This document shows, piece after piece, positions 56,302 to 64,000 of a DNA stretch of 64,000 bases. A program made the translations under genes and the position numbers. Positions within the stretch are counted from its first letter, which is position 1; every line of letters begins with the position of its first letter. The notes under the pieces are model-generated. The model was given only the letters and a program-made list of their open reading frames with translations, searched no databases and was not told the DNA's origin. The stretch is from Candidatus Aalborgicola bjergmarkensis (GTDB lineage Bacteria; Pseudomonadota; Gammaproteobacteria; Burkholderiales; Burkholderiaceae_C). The stretch spans positions 62,001-126,000 of the forward strand of contig JADJFE010000008.1 of assembly GCA_016708725.1 (NCBI GenBank), read 5' to 3'.

Positions 56302-57987
56302 TTACAAAAAACGGCGCAACGCGTAAGACTGCTTGAACAGGCTCACATAGTCGGCAAATTGGTTTGTGCAAAATACGTGCAGATTGTTGTCGTCGGAGAT
56401 GAAGCTGTCAAGCATCTCCAATGTGGCCTCGATGCTGGCTCTGGGTATGACCTGAGTATTTGCCCATTGAGCTTCGGCCTTGCCAAGCGGGATCGGGATC
56501 GGGTTCAAGATAGGTACTCCTGTTCGCAGAAACTCGAGTGATGCGCTGGTGGGAGCACCATACATCAGGCACAAATCGATACTTTGCACGAAGGTTTGCA
56601 GCGAACCGGCCAAAGCCGCTTGTATACTGCCGCGTTCTATGCCGATCGCTTGATTCAGTATTCCGGCCAATGTCTGTCCTTGTCTACAACGGATCGACAA
56701 TTCGATGCCGTGTTGCTTGCACCATTGGTCTATCTGCTTGATGCCATCGATATAGGACATAAGACCGTTGAAAACAACGCCGTTGAGTGCTAGTCCGTTG
56801 AGGAGCAAGCCGATTTTTTTGAGCGGCGGTTGCATCTTGCAGTGGCCAGAAAAGTTTTCCGGGAAAGACAGGCTGAAATGTAACAACCGTTTGCCAACCA
56901 CGTTTACTGGCGATCCGCCATGAATCGGATGGGTCAACACCGTGATATTGCTATAGCTGAAGTTGCAATCGTGACCAACCTTGGAATGCGGTAGCAGGTA
57001 GACCGGAATGTTGTGTCTTTCCGCAAAGGATATCAGTGGTCCGTGGAAACCGGCATCGTGGTCGGACAACAGCATCTTGCCCGGTTTGTGCTGCTTGAAA
57101 TACTGTTCCAACAAATGCAAGCTAACCAGTTGGGATTGATATAAATTGCTCAACTGGATTGTCTGCCGTATCCTGAACTCGGGCGTGGCAATGTACGGGG
57201 TCAGCAAGGAGTCGAGTTTCTCGGCCAGTTGTTTGGCCATTGCATCCAGCGCGGGTCGACCATCGCTTAGTGTTTGCTGGTCTTTGAACCGTATTACATT
57301 GATGTTTTTCGTGGCCGCCATCGCGACGCTCCAGTACTTCGGTTCGATATTGATGTTTGTTTTTCCCGATGCCTGCAGCTCCGCAATAAAATAGCTGATA
57401 TCATAAAAACAGGTTGGCAGATGGGTTAGCAGATCAAAGCGTTCACTGCATGGATTGCCGTCGCACAAATTCATTACTACATCGGATTCATCTGGCCTGG
57501 CTCCATACGTGACGGCGGAAAACGAGATATTCCAAGTTCTAAGTTGCTCTAATAAAAGCAGGGCTGGCAGGAACGATGGCCAATAAAAATTGGCCGGATT
57601 GTCATATAAAAACACATGTAGATTTCCCGCCTTTAGTTTTTCCTGCTTATCTCGCCACAGGCCTGAATACCAATGGTAGGCCATGAAAAAACAATACAAA
57701 TTAAAGTGCTGCCATGCCGTTATGGAGCACTCTGGCAGCATGGTGCGCAGGCTCTGATCTAGTTCCTGCTCTAGCGCAAAAGCATGGGCATGCGCCGATT
57801 GCTCTAGAGTCGGATAGTCCGGGCAGGCATCCCAAACGACGAGTTCGGCGTTGCGCAGCGCGCTGTCTTGAATCATATCAACCAGCGTGGGGTCAAAAAA
57901 ATAGACTTTGTAGCTGGCCATATCCTTGGCGGTGATTTCCGCGATGGGTATATCGTGCTCGCCCGTGATGATAAGGATATTTTCCAT
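56302..57987 (-). CDS. Probable GT-B-like glycan protein, unassigned family
   Basis: 561 residues from the ATG at 57987; longer starts would overlap the upstream gene. I do not recognise a named family. The C-terminal half contains GT-B-like features: PHSKVGHDCNFSYSNITVLT, and near the end CLMYGAPTSASLEFLRTGVP, the kind of donor-site loop seen in polysaccharide transferases. The N-terminal half has ENILIITGEHDIPIAEI and reads as a Rossmann-like domain. It lies 13 bp after the glycosyltransferase gene at 58001 and is probably in one operon with it. Confidence 0.55.
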   Translation of the reverse strand: MENILIITGEHDIPIAEITAKDMASYKVYFFDPTLVDMIQDSALRNAELVVWDACPDYPTLEQSAHAHAFALEQELDQSLRTMLPECSITAWQHFNLYCFFMAYHWYSGLWRDKQEKLKAGNLHVFLYDNPANFYWPSFLPALLLLEQLRTWNISFSAVTYGARPDESDVVMNLCDGNPCSERFDLLTHLPTCFYDISYFIAELQASGKTNINIEPKYWSVAMAATKNINVIRFKDQQTLSDGRPALDAMAKQLAEKLDSLLTPYIATPEFRIRQTIQLSNLYQSQLVSLHLLEQYFKQHKPGKMLLSDHDAGFHGPLISFAERHNIPVYLLPHSKVGHDCNFSYSNITVLTHPIHGGSPVNVVGKRLLHFSLSFPENFSGHCKMQPPLKKIGLLLNGLALNGVVFNGLMSYIDGIKQIDQWCKQHGIELSIRCRQGQTLAGILNQAIGIERGSIQAALAGSLQTFVQSIDLCLMYGAPTSASLEFLRTGVPILNPIPIPLGKAEAQWANTQVIPRASIEATLEMLDSFISDDNNLHVFCTNQFADYVSLFKQSYALRRFL

Positions 57988-58000
57988 GGCTTGTTTTCCG

Positions 58001-58864
58001 TTAATCGAAAAAGCCTTTGATGACATCCCTGACATCGCGTCGGCGAAAGGCCTCGAAACATTCGTCGGCATAGGCTTTGCGTTTTTCTGGATTTAGAATA
58101 AGGTCATCGCATGCCGCCCCCATATCTTCTCGCGGTACGAAGCGTAAGAGATTCCGCAAGTCTTCCTCGATTTCAAGTTGCGGCACGAGTTCGCACACCA
58201 CGGCTTTTCGGTTCGCTAGATAGTAAGAGACCCGCACGATTTCGAAGATACGGAACATTGGGTGTTCACTTCGAACGTTGAGTACCAGTTTGGAGCGAGC
58301 AATAAAATCATCTCGCTGTTTGTCCCAGATGTTCGACAAGGTTACCAGGCTATGTCGGGAAATGGTACTGCAGGTGGTAATTAGAGATTCGGCCCGGATC
58401 GGGCCGGCGCACCCGATATACAGAATGTCGATGTCTTCGGATTCCGATGGTGCAATTTTCATCAAGGAAGGTGCGAAACTGACTTTTGCGTAGTAAGCGG
58501 GAAACTTTGGGTTTAATTCATTCCATCTGCGGACATTGCCTAAGCTGTAATCCCATATCTGAAAGCGTTCGGCGACTATTTCCAGCAGCTTATATTGTTT
58601 CATGTTGACCATCGAGTATTGTTCGAGGTTATACAAGATCGTGTCGGCAGGGAATTCGTCGATGAGTCCGCTTTGGATGGCGGGAAGCCACCCAAAAAAA
58701 ATATTCTGGCAACTCCTGTCAATCGCGTTGGTAGTGAAAGAGCATTGGTACCCCAGCGCATCGAAGCCCCAGTGCAGACTGGCTATGACTTCCTGATAGC
58801 TGTCGAGAATTTTGAATCTGGGTGTATCCGGTTTGAACAGAACCAGATTGATTTTTTTTGGCAT
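58001..58864 (-). CDS. Putative glycosyltransferase (GT-B-like)
   Basis: 287 residues, INLVLFKPDTPRFKILDSYQ at the start. The C-terminal part has SKLVLNVRSEHPMFRIFEIV followed by YYLANRKAVVCELVPQLEIE, the pattern of GT-B enzymes where a Glu contacts the nucleotide sugar, then a terminal helical region. The acceptor is unknown. It lies between a TylF-like methyltransferase and the 56302 gene on the minus strand. Confidence 0.6.
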   Translation of the reverse strand: MPKKINLVLFKPDTPRFKILDSYQEVIASLHWGFDALGYQCSFTTNAIDRSCQNIFFGWLPAIQSGLIDEFPADTILYNLEQYSMVNMKQYKLLEIVAERFQIWDYSLGNVRRWNELNPKFPAYYAKVSFAPSLMKIAPSESEDIDILYIGCAGPIRAESLITTCSTISRHSLVTLSNIWDKQRDDFIARSKLVLNVRSEHPMFRIFEIVRVSYYLANRKAVVCELVPQLEIEEDLRNLLRFVPREDMGAACDDLILNPEKRKAYADECFEAFRRRDVRDVIKGFFD

Positions 58865-58878
58865 ATATATTTTATAGG

Positions 58879-59661
58879 CTAGCGCTTAAGAACCATCCCT
58901 TGCCCGGTAGGCAGCGGAAACACGCGATATTTGCGCTTGTCGAACCAGGCATCTTCCGCTATTTTTTGCAGGCGGTATTCGCCGCCCCATTCGTAATCGT
59001 CGAGGATGACAATGCCGCCTGGAACGACGCGGTCGAACAGCACGTCGAGCACGGCGATTTCATATTCGGCATGGTTCAGGTCGATATGCAGGAAAGCGAT
59101 TTGTTCCGGCGAATTGTCGATCAGCGATTCTGGCAACAAACCTTTGACCAGCCTGACTTGATCGTAACCGGCGAAGCGCTGTTGGATTTCTTTGAACAAG
59201 CCGTCTTCTTGTCCGACAAATTTGTGATGTTCGACCGGGTTGTAATCGTAGGTGTCATAACCCCAATAGGTCTTGGTGAACTCATCCTTGCCGAAATAAT
59301 CGATCATGGTCTTGATGCCGGTGCCCCGGTAGACGCCGCATTCGACGAAGTCGCCCGGCAATTGCGCGCAATGATAGGCCGAACACGCCAGGATATATCG
59401 GCGCCAGGCGATAGCCCTGTCGGCGTCGTTCTGGGTGTTCGATTCCCACGCCTTGACGAAAGCTTGGTCTTCGAACAGGGAATTACTCCTACCCCAAGTG
59501 AACAGATTGTCGCCGAGATAGGAGCCGGGCACGACCAGTTTTCTCGCCTCATCCATCAACTCATAAAAACGCACCGGGTCAGTCAAGCCCCAGACGGTCT
59601 GCACCATAAAATTCAACATTCGGCCCGGGTCTTCGATGGGAGTATGCGCTGGCAGTTTCAT
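58879..59661 (-). CDS. TylF/macrocin-O-methyltransferase-like enzyme (second)
   Basis: 260 residues from the ATG at 59661, preceded by AAAGGAG. The SAM site is GDFVECGVYRGTGIKTMIDY, followed by YWGYDTYDYNP and the metal-binding LHIDLNHAEYEIAVLDVLF, then VILDDYEWGG. It heads a three-gene minus-strand operon with the two putative transferases (gaps of 13-14 bp). The likely role is O-methylation of a glycan sugar. Confidence 0.85.
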   Translation of the reverse strand: MKLPAHTPIEDPGRMLNFMVQTVWGLTDPVRFYELMDEARKLVVPGSYLGDNLFTWGRSNSLFEDQAFVKAWESNTQNDADRAIAWRRYILACSAYHCAQLPGDFVECGVYRGTGIKTMIDYFGKDEFTKTYWGYDTYDYNPVEHHKFVGQEDGLFKEIQQRFAGYDQVRLVKGLLPESLIDNSPEQIAFLHIDLNHAEYEIAVLDVLFDRVVPGGIVILDDYEWGGEYRLQKIAEDAWFDKRKYRVFPLPTGQGMVLKR

Positions 59662-59922
59662 TGGTCGCTCCTTTTGAGCTGTGGTGGTCGGGGATGCTGG
59701 GGGCAACGTTTCATTGATTGAGAGGGGCGCAGGGGCAGGGAAATTGCACCTGAATTTGTAGCGAATTATCCTTTCCAATCAATGACTTCCTGACATTTAC
59801 TGTATGGCTAGCCATATATTTTCAAGGTGAATTTTGTGAAGTTTAGTAACTTTTTTGCAGCAGCTGAATTAATGCTTTCTCTCACAGCCCTCGCAAAAGC
59901 AGTTAACCAGTATCCAAAGTGA

Positions 59923-60129
59923 TCAGCCGAGCGTGAAGCTGAAATGTAGGATTATTTTGGATGCGACAAAGTTTAGCCCATCTTTAACGCAAGTTATACG
60001 CAAGACGCATTTTTTGATCACCACGTCAATTATTGAAAGCGATGAATTCCATAACTCCATGACAAATTTACCGTGCATATGCACGTGATCCCGATTGATC
60101 GCTCCCGCATAAATCGTTATTTCTAGCAA
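59923..60129 (-). pseudogene. Possible IS200/IS605 TnpA relic
   Basis: The first ~18 residues read EITIYAGAINRDHVHM, resembling the HUH strand of Y1 transposases (xDHVHM before SIPP). The rest of the frame does not match, so only a fragment could remain. It sits at the right end of the glycan island, next to aacS. The stretch 59662-59922 holds nothing I can support. Confidence 0.3.
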
Positions 60130-60140
60130 TCACCCCACAC

Positions 60141-62140
<2,000 letters not shown>

Positions 62141-62144
<4 letters not shown>

Positions 62145-63088
62145 CGTACAAGCTCCGCATGGGGACTGGGACGTTTGGCCAGCACGGCGCGTGCGACCTG
62201 CGAGGCTGGCGCGCGCCCCAGTTCCGTGCTGATCCACTCCGCCGTATCAACCAGACGATCCAGATCAACCCCGGTTTCGATTCCCAAGCCCTGCATTAGC
62301 CACACGACATCTTCGGTGGCCACGTTGCCGGAAGCGCCGCTGGCATACGGACAACCACCCAGACCGGCAACCGAAGCGTCGAACACAGCAATTCCGGCCT
62401 CTAGCGCCGCGTAGATATTGGCAATCGCCATGCCGTAGGTATTGTGAAAATGCCCGGCGATGCTCTCGCGCGGCACCTTACGCGCCACGGCTTCGATAAC
62501 GGCCTGGGTGCGCAGCGGGGTACCGACACCAATGGTGTCTCCCAGCGAAATCTCGTAGCAGCCCATCTCGAACAAGGCATGTGCCACTTCGGCAACGGCT
62601 GCTGGTAACACTTCGCCCTGGTAGGGGCAACCCAGTGCACAGGAAACGTACCCGCGCACCGCAACACCTGCTTGCCGGGCCGTTGCCACCAGCGGGCGAA
62701 AGCGCTTCAGCGATTCAGCAATGCTGCAGTTGATATTTTTTTGCGAAAAGTCTTCCGAGGCGGCACCGAACACAGCCACTTCGCGTGCACCTGCCGCCAA
62801 CGCGCCTTGCAAGCCCTGTACATTGGGCGTCAGCACGGGATAACGCACGCCTGTGCGCGGGGTCAGCCTTTGCAAAACCTCAGCGCTATCGGCCATCTGG
62901 GGCACCCAGCGCGGCGACACGAAAGCCCCGGCTTCAATCGTCTGCAAACCACTATCGGCCAGCCTCTCGATCAGCGCCACCTTGGTGGCCACAGACACGT
63001 TTTGTGCTTCGTTTTGCAGCCCATCGCGCGCGCCCACTTCGACGATGCGCACCTGATGCGGCAAGGGCAAGCATTTTTCATTGGTCAT
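62141..63088 (-). CDS. Hydroxymethylglutaryl-CoA lyase
   Basis: It cleaves HMG-CoA to acetoacetate and acetyl-CoA, the last step of leucine breakdown. 315 residues from MTNEKCLPLP; the ATG lies within the end of the carboxylase gene (11-bp overlap). The TIM-barrel enzyme shows VEVGARDGLQNE (metal Asp and catalytic Arg), VSCALGCPYQGEV, GDTIGVGTP, GHFHNTYGMA and the signature GLGGCPYASGASGN with the catalytic Cys. Equivalent names are liuE, mvaB and hmgL. Confidence 0.95.
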
Positions 63089-64000
63089 ATGCATAGTCCA
63101 CCAGCTCCACACCATCGGTCACTTGTTCGCCCACTGCATAACGAAACGCCTGCACCCGGCCTGCTGCGGGCGCCGTCAGTGTGTGCTCCATTTTCATCGC
63201 TTCGAGAATCAACAGCGGTGCGCCTTTGGCCAAAGGCACACCGACTTCGGCTAAGTGCGCAATAACCCGCCCCTGCAGCGGCGCCGTCAGTCCGCCTTCG
63301 ACTCCACTGCCTTCACCGGCATGGTAGAGCGGATCGACGCTGACCAGTTGCCAGCAGCGCCCGTGCAAAAAGGTATGCCGCATGCAGCCAGCGGCGATAC
63401 AACTTGCTTCCATGCGTCGGCCATCCAGTGCGATGCGCAACTGACCACGCGCGCCCAGTTCGCCATGCACCAGACTCGTTTTTCCATCTACTTCCAGGGC
63501 AAAGTGAGCGCCTCGGTACGTCACCTGTACCGTTTTTTGTGTTTCACCCGGACCACCCAAACGAAAAAGTAGGCTACGCCTGGCTGTGGCATTCAAGCGC
63601 CAGCCATCACGCACATGCCAGGGTGAACAGGGGTCAGAACCGCTGCGCGCGGACGTGTTGGCATAGGCACTTTCGCGCAACAACTCACCCAATGCAGCCA
63701 CCAGCCAGACTTCCGCCGGGGGCGGTTCGTCTTCGGGGAAAAGGTAGGCGTTCTCGCGCTCGATGAGTGCCGTGTCGAGGTCTGCGCTGCTAAAGGCGGG
63801 ACTGGCGACCAGGCGGGATAAAAAATCGATATTGTTGGCCACGCCCACGATGCGGTAATCGGCCAGCGCCTGCAACATGCGCACCAGTGCTTGCTCACGG
63901 TTTTCGGCCCAGACGATCAACTTGGCGACCATCGGATCGTAAAACGGGCTGATCGCGTCGCCCTCCTCGACGCCCGTATCAACGCGCACGTGCAGACTTT
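63078..64000 (-). CDS. 3-methylcrotonyl-CoA carboxylase alpha subunit (5' end outside window)
   Basis: The C-terminal ~306 residues are visible. The end of the biotin carboxylase domain reads LHVRVDTGVEEGDAISPFYD and PMVAKLIVWAENREQALVRM. A BT-type linker domain follows, then the biotinyl domain with the attachment Lys in ILEAMKMEHTL near the C-terminus. The biotinylated subunit carboxylates 3-methylcrotonyl-CoA with its beta partner. HMG-CoA lyase next door makes MCC (liuD-type) more likely than propionyl- or acetyl-CoA carboxylase. Confidence 0.9.
   Translation of the reverse strand, partial: SLHVRVDTGVEEGDAISPFYDPMVAKLIVWAENREQALVRMLQALADYRIVGVANNIDFLSRLVASPAFSSADLDTALIERENAYLFPEDEPPPAEVWLVAALGELLRESAYANTSARSGSDPCSPWHVRDGWRLNATARRSLLFRLGGPGETQKTVQVTYRGAHFALEVDGKTSLVHGELGARGQLRIALDGRRMEASCIAAGCMRHTFLHGRCWQLVSVDPLYHAGEGSGVEGGLTAPLQGRVIAHLAEVGVPLAKGAPLLILEAMKMEHTLTAPAAGRVQAFRYAVGEQVTDGVELVDYAYDQ

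Overview
The window looks like a chromosome segment of a betaproteobacterium of the Comamonadaceae type (Rhodoferax/Polaromonas-like). The signs are GC-rich coding DNA, a dapC-dapD-pilU-dapE-prmB operon, a leucine/acetoacetate catabolic block, an alternative chemotaxis operon, and small intergenic palindromes seen in that family. The genus is inferred from gene order and content; no search was run.

Layout. 1-875: 5' part of a CRISPR-Cas cas3 running off the left edge. 964-7747: chemosensory operon (mcp, cheW, STAS, cheA, cheB, cheY) on the minus strand. 8038-10791: a membrane GGDEF/EAL protein enclosed by two ~95-bp direct repeats. 10877-13470: an SPFH/SHOCT protein and a zinc-ribbon DUF4178-like protein. 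13609-29545: two giant tandem paralogues made almost wholly of octapeptide repeats and ending in an FrpC-like calcium-loop domain. 29901-35227: prmB, dapE, pilU, dapD, dapC. 35310-38531: small signalling and zinc proteins (Hpt, receiver, CZB, zinc ribbon, TPR) and a 48-residue Cys-rich microprotein. 38641-38969: a graveyard of a MITE-like element, a relic of the 3' end of aacS and a receiver-gene relic. 39041-59661: a glycan island with a TPR-GT41 fusion, pseudaminic-acid genes (pseB, pseC, pseF, pseG, a pseI-like synthase), accessory sugar enzymes, many methyltransferases, probable glycosyltransferases and a dead IS5-type transposase. 60141-64000: aacS, HMG-CoA lyase and the 3' part of methylcrotonyl-CoA carboxylase alpha.

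How the genes work together. The che operon and the Hpt/receiver/CZB group form signalling modules. The glycan island probably makes a modified pseudaminic-acid-type nonulosonate and attaches it to surface proteins or polysaccharide, with the TPR-GT41 protein a likely transferase. The last three genes complete leucine breakdown to acetoacetyl-CoA.

Most unusual content. (1) The two octapeptide-repeat genes carry exact higher-order periods of 408 bp (gene A) and 1,080 bp (gene B). Both are broken by a few small indels whose correction restores single frames of about 2,064 and 3,091 codons. (2) The 21-kb glycan island lies between two direct copies of the 3' end of aacS (about 91% identical over 88 bp), which looks like the footprint of integration at a gene end. 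(3) A chimeric pseG'-'pseF gene sits inside the pseudaminic acid operon.
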